A stretch of 64,000 nucleotides of DNA from Haloarcula pelagica (GCF_030127105.1 NZ_CP126161.1:2914001-2978000), one strand, 5' to 3'. Shown: positions 8,533 through 16,198, numbered from the stretch's first letter. A program made the numbers and translations. The notes: generated by a model from the sequence alone, not told the origin.

Positions 8533-8786
8533 GGCGTCCAGATGATCGTCACGGTCGCGTCGTCGGTCTCGATCGTCTCGTAGTCGTAGCCCCGGTCGTC
8601 GAGCTTCGGGTAGAGGTGCTGTGGAGCGCGGTCGTTCTCCTGGACGAGGACGGCGTCGTCCAGGTCCGCGAGCGTCTCCAGGGTCTGCCGGAGCGGTTCG
8701 GGCGGCCCGAGGTCGCGCACGTCCAGTCGCTCGGTCGGTGCGTCGGTCGGTGCGTCCGTCTCGGCGAGCAGTGCCACGGGGTCCAT
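8529..8786 (-). CDS. DUF2249 domain protein, second copy
   Basis: An 85-residue protein. After a short variable N-terminus, the DUF2249 core begins at TERLDVRDLGPPEPLRQTLE and runs through LVQENDRAPQHLYPKLDDRGYDYE, ending in a beta strand (ATVTIIWTP). The ATG at 8786 is chosen because an upstream ATG at 8831 lies inside the palindrome at 8825-8836 and would translate the operator. First gene of a two-gene operon with the GluTR-dimerisation-like protein. Related to the DUF2249 protein at 7697, with the same inferred link to nitrogen-oxide metabolism. Confidence 0.8.
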   Translation of the reverse strand: MDPVALLAETDAPTDAPTERLDVRDLGPPEPLRQTLETLADLDDAVLVQENDRAPQHLYPKLDDRGYDYETIETDDATVTIIWTP

Positions 8787-8824
8787 GGACGACGGTAGGT
8801 CCCCACCGCCGCCGTCGGTTTCCC

Positions 8825-8836
8825 CGAACATGTTCG
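8825..8836. promoter_or_regulatory. Perfect palindrome CGAACATGTTCG in a divergent promoter
   Basis: A perfect 12-bp palindrome (14 bp with the flanking C and G) lying 39 nt from the DUF2249 start at 8786 and 39 nt from the membrane protein start at 8875. The geometry is the same as at 7222-7233. Established background as I recall it: CGAAC/GTTCG inverted repeats occur in promoters activated by the haloarchaeal HTH_10 regulator NarO; the exact spacing there should be checked. Confidence 0.75.
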
Positions 8837-8874
8837 GAACCAGTGCCAGCAGGACGCGGACCGAACGGTCGGAC

Positions 8875-10190
8875 ATGAGCGCGCTCCCCGGAGACATCGA
8901 CGCGGAGGCCGGCCCGCCCATGACGATCCCGCTGCGACACTTCGTCGTGGCGCTTGGCTTTCTCGTCGCGGGCGTCGCGGTCGGCGTTCTCGGCGGCCGT
9001 GCCGGCCACCTCGCCCAGGTCCACCTCCTGCTTGCCGGCTGGGTTTGTCTCACGATCCTCGGCGCGATGACCCAGTTCGTCCCGGTCTGGGCCGGCGTCG
9101 AGTTGCACTCCCGGCGGCTGGCCGCGCTGCAGTTGCCCCTCGCGGCGGTCGGGTTCGCCGGCCTGGCCGCCGGGTTCCCGCTCCGTGCCGACACGCTCCT
9201 GCCGGTCGCGGGCGCCCTCGCACTGGCCGGCGTCTGGGTGTTCTGTTACAACCTCGGCCGGACGCTCCGGCGCGCTGCCCCGGACGTGACGACGGGGCTG
9301 TTCGCCGTCGCGCTGGGCTTTTTCGTCCTCGTTACGCTCGCGGGCCTCGGGCTGGCGCTGGATCGGGCGGTCGGGGTCCTGCCGGTCGCCGGGGTCTCTC
9401 GGGCCACGCTGCTCACCGCGCACGCGACGCTCGCGGTCTTCGGCGCCGTGTTGGCGACCGTCGTGGGCGCGCTCGCACAGTTGGTGCCGATGTTCACCCA
9501 GGCCGACACCGGCCGCCTGGCCACGCTCGCGGAACGGGCGGTCGCCGTCGGCTACCCGGTCGGCGTCCTGCTGCTGGCGGGGGACGGCTGCTCGCTGTCC
9601 CGACAGTCGCCCGTCTCGGCGGTGTGCTCGTCGCGGCCGGTCTGGCGACCGTCGGCCTTGTCCTGGCCCGCCGGCTCGTCGGCGCGACCGTCGACTGGTC
9701 GCCGATGCTGACCCGGTACGCCGTCGTCGCCGTCTCGGTGCTGGGGTGGGCGCCGCTCGCGGCGCTGACCTGGCTCCGCGACCCGCTTGGCTACGCCGGG
9801 TTGTTCGGCCACCCGGTGACGGGGAGCCTGCTGCTCGTCGGCGTCGTCGGCTTCGTCGTCCTGGGGACGCTGTACCACGTCGTCCCCTTCATCGTCTGGG
9901 TCCACCGCTACAGCGACCGACTCGGATTCGAGGACGTGCCGATGATCGACGACCTCTACGACGGCCGGGTCGCCGTCGCCGACGTGACGGCCTTCGTTGC
10001 CGCCGGGCTTCTCGCGGTCGCTCACGACGCCGGACTCTTGCCGGCGGTCGCGGCGACGGCCGCGGGGACGCTCGCGTTCGCCGGGGCCGCGCTGTTCGGG
10101 GCGAACCTCGTCACCGTCCTCGTCGCCCACAGCCCACAGTCGATGCCGGAACTCCTGGGTGGCCGGCTCGCTCGCGCGTGGGACCGATAG
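8875..10190 (+). pseudogene. NnrS-like multi-pass membrane protein, broken by a 1-nt frameshift
   Basis: The gene starts at ATG 8875 (MSALPGDIDAEAG) and encodes many hydrophobic helices, with histidine-bearing segments AGHLAQVHLLLAGW, TAHATLAVFGAVLA and LGTLYHVVPFIVWVHRYSD that resemble heme/copper-binding NnrS and oxidase-subunit-I-like proteins. The reading frame is lost near 9586-9590: the first frame ends at 9711, but translation continues convincingly in the +1-shifted frame to the stop at 10190. Inserting one C after the GGC at 9586-9588 restores a continuous reading ..GDGLLAVPTVARLGG. Whether this is a real mutation or a sequencing error cannot be told. An intact product would be about 438 residues. 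The palindrome lies 39 nt before the start. Confidence 0.8.
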
Positions 10191-10195
10191 GCCGG

Positions 10196-10498
10196 TCATC
10201 CGTCCGTCGGCTGCTCGGTGTACAGCGAGTAGGTGAGGACGGCAAACCCCGCGGCGGTAAATGAACTCTCGACGGTGACACTGGTCGCGACCGGGAACTC
10301 GAACACCTGGTGGAGGCTCCCGGCGAAGATGCTCCCGACGGTCACGAGTCCGATACCGACGAACAGCGCCCGCATCGCCCGTGCGTCCGTCCGGCGGTAG
10401 GCACGGTAAGTCAGGGCGGTCAGCACCGCGCCACAGAGCAGTGTCACCGTCTTGGCGGCGATCAGCAGGATCGTACTGGGACCGATCATGACAGTCAC
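10196..10498 (-). CDS. Small three- or four-span membrane protein, DUF7521-like
   Basis: A 100-residue hydrophobic protein with about three transmembrane segments and a short basic loop YRAYRRTDARAMRALF between the first two. The same layout and the YRAYRRT motif recur in the next gene (YQAYRRTNAP), so the two are paralogs. A TATA element at 10518-10525 is about 24 nt upstream of a GTG at 10498, supporting a leaderless GTG start; an ATG lies at 10489. Its function is unknown; such proteins are typically encoded next to a winged-helix regulator, as here. The family name DUF7521 is from memory and should be checked. Confidence 0.65.
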   Translation of the reverse strand: MTVMIGPSTILLIAAKTVTLLCGAVLTALTYRAYRRTDARAMRALFVGIGLVTVGSIFAGSLHQVFEFPVATSVTVESSFTAAGFAVLTYSLYTEQPTDG

Positions 10499-10517
10499 TG
10501 CTGGAACGGAACCGTCA

Positions 10518-10525
10518 ATATAAAT
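10518..10525 (-). promoter_or_regulatory. TATA box for the 10498 gene
   Basis: ATTTATAT on the minus strand, one of the few clear TATA boxes in this GC-rich region, about 24 nt upstream of the GTG start at 10498. It implies a leaderless transcript separate from the upstream paralog. Confidence 0.6.
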
Positions 10526-10578
10526 TGCAGGGGATTTTCAGGACGTGGGAAGCCACCGCCGGCCCGGCCAGGGCCGCG

Positions 10579-10878
10579 CTACCGGACGTACAGCGAGTAG
10601 AGGATGATCCCGAGCCCGATTGCGGTCAGGCCACTGGAGACGAACACGCTCGTGTAGATGAGGTCGACGTTGTAGACGTTGCTGACCACGATATCGAGGA
10701 CGCCGCCCAGTACTGCCCCCAGGGTCACCACCCCGAAGCCGTACGTGAGCCACTTGTGTTGTGGGGCGTTGGTCCGCCGGTAGGCCTGATACGAGTAGTA
10801 GGTGATCAGCCCCCCGATGATGAGGATGAGCGTCTTCGAGACGACGATACCGATCTGTGAGCTTGGGATGTGTGGCAT
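10579..10878 (-). CDS. Small membrane protein, paralog of the 10196 gene
   Basis: A 99-residue membrane protein starting MPHIPSSQIGIVVSKTLILIIGG with about three hydrophobic helices, the loop SYQAYRRTNAPQHKWL and the C-terminal end LGIILYSLYVR, which mirrors TYSLY near the end of the neighbouring paralog. It begins four bases after the stop codon of the winged-helix gene, so the two form an operon: regulator first, membrane protein second. The pairing suggests that the regulator responds to, or controls, a membrane-linked signal. No ligand or partner is evident. Confidence 0.7.
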   Translation of the reverse strand: MPHIPSSQIGIVVSKTLILIIGGLITYYSYQAYRRTNAPQHKWLTYGFGVVTLGAVLGGVLDIVVSNVYNVDLIYTSVFVSSGLTAIGLGIILYSLYVR

Positions 10879-10882
10879 GGTA

Positions 10883-11260
10883 CTACGTCTCCTTGCGGAC
10901 CTCCGACCAGAGGTTCTCCAGGCGCTGGTCCGGCGAGCGTGCGCGGTGTGAGATGTCGACCGCGAGCTTCCGGTCCTCGTCCAGGCCGATGACCACCTCC
11001 TCGAAGTCGACCGCGTACCGGCTGGCGTGCTGGCCGTCGGGTCGGACTTCGACGCCTTCGTACAGCAGCGACGACTCCGTCAGCAGTTCGAGTTTGCGGT
11101 AGGCCGTCGACAGCGGAACCCCGCTCTCCTCCGATATCTCGCTCGCCGTCATCGGCTCGTCGAGCACGCTGACGATCGCTCGACAGTCCTCGTCGTCGAG
11201 CGCGTCGAGCACCGTCTCCAACTCCGGTGTCTCGTCGTCAGCGAACGGGTCCCGGACCAT
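10883..11260 (-). CDS. Winged-helix transcriptional regulator
   Basis: A 125-residue protein with an N-terminal winged helix: ELETVLDALDDEDCRAIVSVLDE followed by MTASEISEESGVPLSTAYRKLELLTESSLL, a clear recognition-helix pattern, then a wing with ASRYAVDFEEVVIGL. The C-terminus is acidic and helical. A TATA-like TCTTAACC on the minus strand at 11289-11296 is about 30 nt from ATG 11260, so this ATG is preferred to a GTG at 11287. Operon with the small membrane protein at 10579. Divergent from the multicopper oxidase gene across a 212-bp intergenic region, which makes that gene a candidate target. Confidence 0.75.
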   Translation of the reverse strand: MVRDPFADDETPELETVLDALDDEDCRAIVSVLDEPMTASEISEESGVPLSTAYRKLELLTESSLLYEGVEVRPDGQHASRYAVDFEEVVIGLDEDRKLAVDISHRARSPDQRLENLWSEVRKET

Positions 11261-11440
11261 CGTTGTCGGGACGTGCTCTCTCGACACGGTTAAGATTCCC
11301 GAATCCCGCCGAAACCTTCCGCAGGCGGGCGATTCAGTCCCGGAGCGACCCCCGAAACTTAGGGTAGTCTTATGAAAGCCGCTCGCCCGTTCTCACTCGC
11401 CGGGAACGCTTCTACTCGGCTGAGAACGCGCTGTAGGGGG

Positions 11441-11446
11441 TTTATA
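11441..11446 (+). promoter_or_regulatory. TATA box of the multicopper oxidase gene
   Basis: TTTATA centred about 29 nt before the ATG at 11473, the spacing expected for a leaderless haloarchaeal transcript. It decides the start: an in-frame GTG at 11452 would lie only a few bases after the TATA box. Confidence 0.7.
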
Positions 11447-11472
11447 CAGAGGTGTCTTATCCCGACGTGTAC

Positions 11473-12630
11473 ATGACTGATCCAATCGGTGCACCCGGCT
11501 CGGGGATCTCCCGTCGCGACTTCGTGAAAGCATCCGGCCTCGGCGGCACGCTCGCGCTCGCGGGCTGTGCGGCACCCGGCGACCCACAGGAGACGGTCGA
11601 GGCGGCCACGGACACGGCGTCGACGGCCGCGAATCAGTCCAGCAGTCTCCCGACGACCTCCCCGCCCGAGGTCGTCAACGTCGACGAACAGGGCGGCGAG
11701 GTCACGCTCTCGTCCGTCCCCGCGCGTCACGACGCCCACCCCGGCGAGTCCATGGGCGGTCCGGTCGAACTCCCGCAGGTCTGGGCGTTCAAGGCCGACG
11801 ACGGCTCGCCCAGCGTCCCCGGTCCCATCCTCCGGACGACCGAGGGCGAGGACATGGAGGTGACGCTGGACAACTCCGACGGGATGCGCCCGCACACGAT
11901 CCACTTCCACGCCGTCTCGAAACAGTGGGAGGACGACGGCGTCCCGACGACGACGGGCATCCGCGTCGACCCCGGCGAGCAACACACCTACACCATCCCC
12001 GCGGACGTGCCTGGGACCCACCTGTACCACTGTCACTACCAGACCCCGCGGCACCTCGACATGGGGATGTACGGCATCTTCCGCGTCGACCCCGAGGGGT
12101 ACGAACCGGCCGACAAGGAGTACTTCCTCTCCTTGAAGGAGTGGGACTCCCGGCTCAACAAGCAGATGGCGGGTATGGACGCGAGCTACAGCCCGCGCAA
12201 CCGCAACCCCGACACGTTCACTGTCAACGGCAAGTCCGCACCCCGGACCCTCCACCCCGAAGACGGCTCGCCGATCATCGTCGAACAGGGGGATACGGTC
12301 CGCCTACACATGCTCAACGCGGGCTACATGGACCACCCGATGCACGTCCACAACCACCGGTTCGAGGTGACCCACAAGGACGGCGGCCAGATTCCCGACG
12401 CTGCCCGCCACGAGCAGGACGTGTGTTCGATCCCGCCGGCCGGCCGCCGGACCGTCGAGTTCACCGCCGACGCCGACCCCGGCATCTACCTCATGCACTG
12501 TCACAAGGTCAACCACGTGATGAACGGGAGCGCGTACCCCGGCGGGATGCTCACCGGCGTCGTCTACAAGGAGGCCATGGACACCGACATCTTCGGGCAG
12601 TTGATGGAGTACGCGGGGTACGAAGGGTGA
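11473..12630 (+). CDS. Two-domain multicopper oxidase, Tat lipoprotein
   Basis: A 385-residue exported copper protein. The N-terminus has a Tat signal (SRRDFVKASG) and a lipobox (LALAGC), so the mature protein is probably lipid-anchored on the outer face. Domain 1 carries HTIHFHAV and the HLYHCHYQTPRHLDMGM block, with type 1 copper ligands (Cys, His, Met) and HCH type 3 ligands. Domain 2 carries DHPMHVHNHRFEV and YLMHCHKVNHVMNG. This is the set of a small laccase or a nitrite-reductase-like oxidase; the extra HxH motifs in both domains favour an oxidase over NirK. Its location next to the oxidase / DUF2249 cluster suggests a respiratory or copper-detoxification role. Confidence 0.85.
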   Translation: MTDPIGAPGSGISRRDFVKASGLGGTLALAGCAAPGDPQETVEAATDTASTAANQSSSLPTTSPPEVVNVDEQGGEVTLSSVPARHDAHPGESMGGPVELPQVWAFKADDGSPSVPGPILRTTEGEDMEVTLDNSDGMRPHTIHFHAVSKQWEDDGVPTTTGIRVDPGEQHTYTIPADVPGTHLYHCHYQTPRHLDMGMYGIFRVDPEGYEPADKEYFLSLKEWDSRLNKQMAGMDASYSPRNRNPDTFTVNGKSAPRTLHPEDGSPIIVEQGDTVRLHMLNAGYMDHPMHVHNHRFEVTHKDGGQIPDAARHEQDVCSIPPAGRRTVEFTADADPGIYLMHCHKVNHVMNGSAYPGGMLTGVVYKEAMDTDIFGQLMEYAGYEG

Positions 12631-12710
12631 ACGGAGTGAACCCTTCGGGACAAGCGAGCGGTGAAACCGCGAGTCGAAGCCGTGAGTACGTGTGATCGGT
12701 TCTCGGAGCG

Positions 12711-13361
12711 CTACTCCCCGCGGCCGACGGCGAGGGTCGTCCCGCCGTCGTCTCGCTCGACGACCCGAACAGCCGGTGTCACCCACGCCGGAGCCAGGCG
12801 GCCGAGCACCCTCTGTAACTGTCCGAACCGTTTCCGCGTCAGGGTGTAGACAGCCGAGAACGCCAGCACGGCCCACAGGGCCGCGTCTGCGGTGGGCGAG
12901 GTGGCCGATGCCGCGATAGCGACCAGTCCCGCGCCGGCACCCAGGAGGAAGTCCTCCGGCGCACCGGAGTAGCGGACGTAGCGTCGCGGTCGGTGCCACC
13001 GGCCGAGCAGGTGGTCGAACACGGCCCGGTCAACCGTCGGGTTCCAGGGCTCCGGCTCGGGGCTGCCGCCGAAGATGTCCGAGACGGCGTGGAGCGCGGC
13101 AGCGACGAGTGCGACGGCCAGCGCGACCGTCACGGGACCGGGCGCGAGCGCGACGACGGCCGACGCGGCGACAGCGAGCACCGAGTAGCCCACCGGGAAG
13201 TGTGTGGTCTTGCGGTGGTGGCCCAGCACGTCGATGTCGGGAGCGAGCCCGCCCGCGAACGCCGCCGCGAGGACGAGCGGCGCGCCGACGTGATCGCCGA
13301 CCAGCGGGTACGAGAGGGCCGCTACCGCGACGCCCAGCAGGGCGTGTGTCGTCGCCATCAT
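12711..13361 (-). CDS. Membrane-bound metal-dependent hydrolase family (YdjM-like)
   Basis: A 216-residue protein with four to five hydrophobic segments. The opening MMATTHALLGVAVAAL has the Thr-His start typical of the DUF457/YdjM family, followed by GLAPDIDVLGHHRKTTHFPVGY with its Asp and His residues and later HAVSDIFGG. In bacteria, family members are LexA-regulated inner membrane proteins with presumed zinc; the substrate is unknown. The ATG at 13361 is chosen because the next upstream candidate would overlap the AT-rich promoter at about 13392-13400. Convergent with the multicopper oxidase gene (80-nt gap). Confidence 0.75.
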   Translation of the reverse strand: MMATTHALLGVAVAALSYPLVGDHVGAPLVLAAAFAGGLAPDIDVLGHHRKTTHFPVGYSVLAVAASAVVALAPGPVTVALAVALVAAALHAVSDIFGGSPEPEPWNPTVDRAVFDHLLGRWHRPRRYVRYSGAPEDFLLGAGAGLVAIAASATSPTADAALWAVLAFSAVYTLTRKRFGQLQRVLGRLAPAWVTPAVRVVERDDGGTTLAVGRGE

Positions 13362-13420
13362 ACGGAGTACGTACCACTCGGTACGGCTCAATAGGAATAA
13401 ACAGTCGGGTGGGGCGGCGC

Positions 13421-14146
13421 TCAGGAGCGGCGCTGCAGGCGGGCGAGGACGCGGTCTTTCAGCAGATAGACGACCGCTGAGGCCAGCGCCAGCGCCGTCA
13501 GCACCGCCGCGACGCTCCGGAACTGCCCCGAAGCGGCCTCCTGGCCGGCGTAGGCGACGGCGAGAAACGAGGGCGTCCGGCCGACGATCACGAGCGCGAG
13601 GAACGTCCGTGTGCGTACGGTCGAGAGGCCCGCGACCAGACAGAGCAAGTCGTCGGGAAACGTCGGGAGGAGAAAGAGGACGAACAGGCCGCCGGTGCCG
13701 CCCCGCTCGACGATGGCGTCCCAGCGGGCGAGCGCCGCGTCGTCGACGACGCGCTCGACGTACGGGCGGCCGCGACGCCGGGCGAGGACGAAGACGATTG
13801 CGCTGCCGAGCGTCACGCCGAGCATGCTGTAGACAGTGCCGGCCAGCGTCCCGAACAGGTAGCCCCCGACGCCGCCCAGCACTTGCCCGGGGATCGGCGC
13901 GAGGATCACCTGGACGGTCTGGAGGGCGACAAACGCAAGCGGGGCGTACGCGCCGAGGCCGGCCAGTTGCGCCCGCAGCCAGCCCGCGTCCGTGAGTTCC
14001 GGGACCAGGACGGTGAGCGCGCCGGTCGTCCCGAGGAGCGCGACCAGCAGGACGACAGACCGCCGGAGCGCGTCCCGACGGGCCGCCTGCGAACTGAACA
14101 GCCCGGACCCGTCGGCCGGGCCGTCGTCCGCGTCTGGTCCGGTCAC
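13421..14146 (-). CDS. TVP38/TMEM64 (VTT/DedA-like) membrane protein
   Basis: A 241-residue protein with an acidic cytosolic N-terminus and about six hydrophobic segments. The VTT/SNARE-associated core is visible as LAPIPGQVLGGVGGYLFGTLAGTVYSMLG followed by GSAIVFVLARRRGRP and later FLLPTFPDDLLCLVAG, including the re-entrant-loop proline and the FPDDLLC motif. DedA-superfamily proteins act as lipid scramblases or flippases, so a role in moving a lipid or carrier across the membrane fits its operon with a CDP-alcohol phosphatidyltransferase. Its start overlaps the stop of the PHP gene by four bases. Confidence 0.85.
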   Translation of the reverse strand: MTGPDADDGPADGSGLFSSQAARRDALRRSVVLLVALLGTTGALTVLVPELTDAGWLRAQLAGLGAYAPLAFVALQTVQVILAPIPGQVLGGVGGYLFGTLAGTVYSMLGVTLGSAIVFVLARRRGRPYVERVVDDAALARWDAIVERGGTGGLFVLFLLPTFPDDLLCLVAGLSTVRTRTFLALVIVGRTPSFLAVAYAGQEAASGQFRSVAAVLTALALASAVVYLLKDRVLARLQRRS

Positions 14147-14847
14147 AGCAGCGAGAGGGTCTTCCGCTTCGCGTTCTCGACGACCTTGGTGAGGAACTGC
14201 CAGCGGGAGAACCGCCGCCAGATGGCGGCCGTCCGGCCGGCCCGCATCCCGTCGAGGATCGCCCGCTCGGAGACGGCCGTCTCGGCCAACCGGACGGCCG
14301 TGGCCGCGCGCCCGATACCCGACGTGCGGTGGGCGTCGCTCCCGCCGAAGGCCGGATACGCGCGGACGGACGCGAACCGTTCGGCCTGTCGGTTCCGGAG
14401 GTTCGTCAGCGCGTGGGCGTTGTACACCTCGATCCCGTCCACGTCGTCGATCGCGCCGGCGCTCGCGCCGTGGCGCGACCGCTGGAACGGGTGGGGGACG
14501 ACGGCGACGCCCCCGTCGGCCTGGACCGTCCGGGCCGTCTCGGGCAGCGGGCGACCGGGCTCGGGCGCCTCGTCGACACCGAGCGCGAGGAGGTGGCCGT
14601 CGGCGGTCGAGACCTCACAGCCGACGATGCCGACGAGCCCGTAGTCGGGCGCCAGGTCGGCGACGATCCGGGCGCCCTCGACGGTGTCGTGGTCGGTGAC
14701 GACGACGGCGTCCAGGCCGACCTCGCTCGCGCGGGCCAGCAGTCGTTCGGGCATCGCCCGGGCGTCGTAGGAGGCGACGGTGTGGAGATGCGGGTCGACG
14801 CGGACGGTCCGCTCGTCGGCGGCCCCCGCCGGTCCGGGGCCGCTCAT
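14143..14847 (-). CDS. PHP domain phosphoesterase-like protein
   Basis: A 234-residue protein. The metal-binding PHP motifs are in order: RVDPHLHTVASYDA (motif I), VVTDHDTVEGA (motif II), CEVSTADGHLLALG, VVPHPFQRSRHG (motif III) and FGGSDAHRTSGIG (motif IV), enough for a trinuclear metal site. Related proteins hydrolyse phosphate esters or nucleotides; here the substrate is unknown. A four-base overlap with each of its neighbours places it in the operon pssA-like -> PHP -> VTT. A closely related paralog lies at 18169, with the same PHPFQ.SR and NRQAERFA blocks. Confidence 0.85.
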   Translation of the reverse strand: MSGPGPAGAADERTVRVDPHLHTVASYDARAMPERLLARASEVGLDAVVVTDHDTVEGARIVADLAPDYGLVGIVGCEVSTADGHLLALGVDEAPEPGRPLPETARTVQADGGVAVVPHPFQRSRHGASAGAIDDVDGIEVYNAHALTNLRNRQAERFASVRAYPAFGGSDAHRTSGIGRAATAVRLAETAVSERAILDGMRAGRTAAIWRRFSRWQFLTKVVENAKRKTLSLL

Positions 14848-15527
14848 AGATACCCGAACTCCAGCGCCAGCGCCAGCGCGGTTGCGACGGCCGCCCCGAG
14901 CGCGGCCAGTACGTGACTCACGTCGGTCTTGTAGGCCTTGTAGTCCGAGACCATCAGCGGGCAGACGGCGGCGACGACGAGGCCGGCGAGCCAGCCGTTC
15001 CAGACGGGGACAAGCGCCCAGAGGAAGTAGGTCCCGACGACGACGAGGTTCGTGTGGACGACGGTCGTCCCGTGGTAGTAGCTCGCGCCGCCGTCAGAAC
15101 CGAATCCCTCGCTGTTGTGCCGGACGAGGCGGAGCCCGCCGAAGGCGAACACGAGGAACCCGACGATCAGGCTCGCGAGGTCGTTCGGCGCGAGGACGGT
15201 GTGGTACAGCAGGACCGCCGGCACGAGGTACGCGAAGATGTCGATGAACGAGTCGACCTGCCGGCCGAAGGGCGAGGAGGATCCCGTCCGGCGGGCGTAC
15301 CAGCCGTCGGCCTTGTCCAGTACGAACGCGCCGAACATCGCCAGCAGCGCCAGGTTCGGCTCGCCGCGCACGAGCAGCAGTGCGCTCCCCCAGCCGACCA
15401 GCAGCGCCGCGAGGCTGATGTAGTCGGCCCCCGTCAACTGTCTGAAGACGTTGGTTCGATCGCCCGTGTCCGTCACGCGACGGTCGGCCCAGACGCCCCG
15501 TATCGCCTCTCGGAGTTCCCCGGTCAT
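14844..15527 (-). CDS. CDP-alcohol phosphatidyltransferase (archaetidylserine synthase-like)
   Basis: A 227-residue membrane enzyme with the CDP-alcohol phosphotransferase signature DKADGWYARRTG..FGRQVDSFID (DxxDGxxAR...GxxxDxxxD) and about six helices. Such enzymes join a CDP-archaeol with a polar alcohol such as serine, glycerol or inositol. The overall pattern fits the archaetidylserine synthase type linked to archaeosortase processing in haloarchaea (PssA), but this is inference. The minus-strand TATA at 15558-15564 supports the ATG at 15527; a GTG at 15545 is too close to that box. First gene of a three-gene operon. Confidence 0.85.
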   Translation of the reverse strand: MTGELREAIRGVWADRRVTDTGDRTNVFRQLTGADYISLAALLVGWGSALLLVRGEPNLALLAMFGAFVLDKADGWYARRTGSSSPFGRQVDSFIDIFAYLVPAVLLYHTVLAPNDLASLIVGFLVFAFGGLRLVRHNSEGFGSDGGASYYHGTTVVHTNLVVVGTYFLWALVPVWNGWLAGLVVAAVCPLMVSDYKAYKTDVSHVLAALGAAVATALALALEFGYL

Positions 15528-15603
15528 CCGCTCGTCCGAAGACACCCGGCCCCGAAGTATAAATCTGGCCCGTCAATTATTTACTCAGTTTCAATCTATA
15601 TAG

Positions 15604-15621
15604 CTACGGAGCGTTCCGTAG
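15604..15621. terminator. Perfect hairpin downstream of the acetyltransferase
   Basis: CTACGGA and TCCGTAG form a perfect 7-bp stem with a four-base loop in the gap between the acetyltransferase stop (15635) and the phosphatidyltransferase promoter. It may terminate or stabilise the acetyltransferase mRNA; there is no T-run typical of archaeal terminators. Confidence 0.4.
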
Positions 15622-15634
15622 CGATCCGGACGGG

Positions 15635-16198
15635 TCAGGCGTCGGCCACCGAGCGGTGAGAGAACGGCCCGACTCTGACGTAGCGACGTTTCTGCCGGGG
15701 AGCGAAACCGTGGCGCTCGAACAGCGCCCGGGAGGGACGGTTGTCGACGGCGACGAGCGCCGTGGCCCGCTCCGCCCCCCTGTCGCTGGCCCTGGCGAGC
15801 GCGTCGGCGACCAGCCGCGTCGCCACGCCGCGGTTGCGGTGGGACGGATCGACGTAGACCCGCCGGACGTACGCCCCGTCGAACTGCACCCGCCGTTCGA
15901 GGGGATGAATCTCGTGGGTCGCGTCGACCGAACAGAAGAGGTAGCCAAGCGGCGTCTCACCGTCGAAGGCGGCGACGACCGATTCGTCGGCGAGCAGTTC
16001 CGCCGTGGGCGCGTCCAGCGGGTCGACCCGCTCGGGAGGCGTCCGCTCGACGGTGAAGCGGCCCTCGTCGGGTATCTGTGTCTCGTCGCCCAACTCCGCG
16101 ACGTACTCGATCATCGATGTCGCAGTGACGCCGCGGTCGGCGAGCGCGTCGTAGACGGCGCGGCCGTACCGGTTGCGGGTGAGCCGCCAGAGTTGCAT
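15635..16198 (-). CDS. GNAT family N-acetyltransferase
   Basis: A 187-residue protein; the C-terminal half is a GNAT domain with strand-loop motif RRVYVDPSHRNRGVATRLVADALARA (acetyl-CoA pyrophosphate loop RNRGVA) and the later VDNRPSRALFERHGF. The N-terminal part MQLWRLTRNRYGRAVYDALADRG is a haloarchaeal extension. The start at 16198 is fixed by a minus-strand TATA (TTTATG, about 16226-16231) 28-30 nt upstream; an earlier in-frame start would include the promoter. The acceptor substrate is unknown. Divergent from the radical SAM partner gene. Confidence 0.85.
   Translation of the reverse strand: MQLWRLTRNRYGRAVYDALADRGVTATSMIEYVAELGDETQIPDEGRFTVERTPPERVDPLDAPTAELLADESVVAAFDGETPLGYLFCSVDATHEIHPLERRVQFDGAYVRRVYVDPSHRNRGVATRLVADALARASDRGAERATALVAVDNRPSRALFERHGFAPRQKRRYVRVGPFSHRSVADA

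Noticed and set aside
8786..8831. Alternative upstream ATG (8831) for the second DUF2249 gene
   Set aside because: The ATG lies inside the operator palindrome; the spacing pattern of the other promoters favours 8786.
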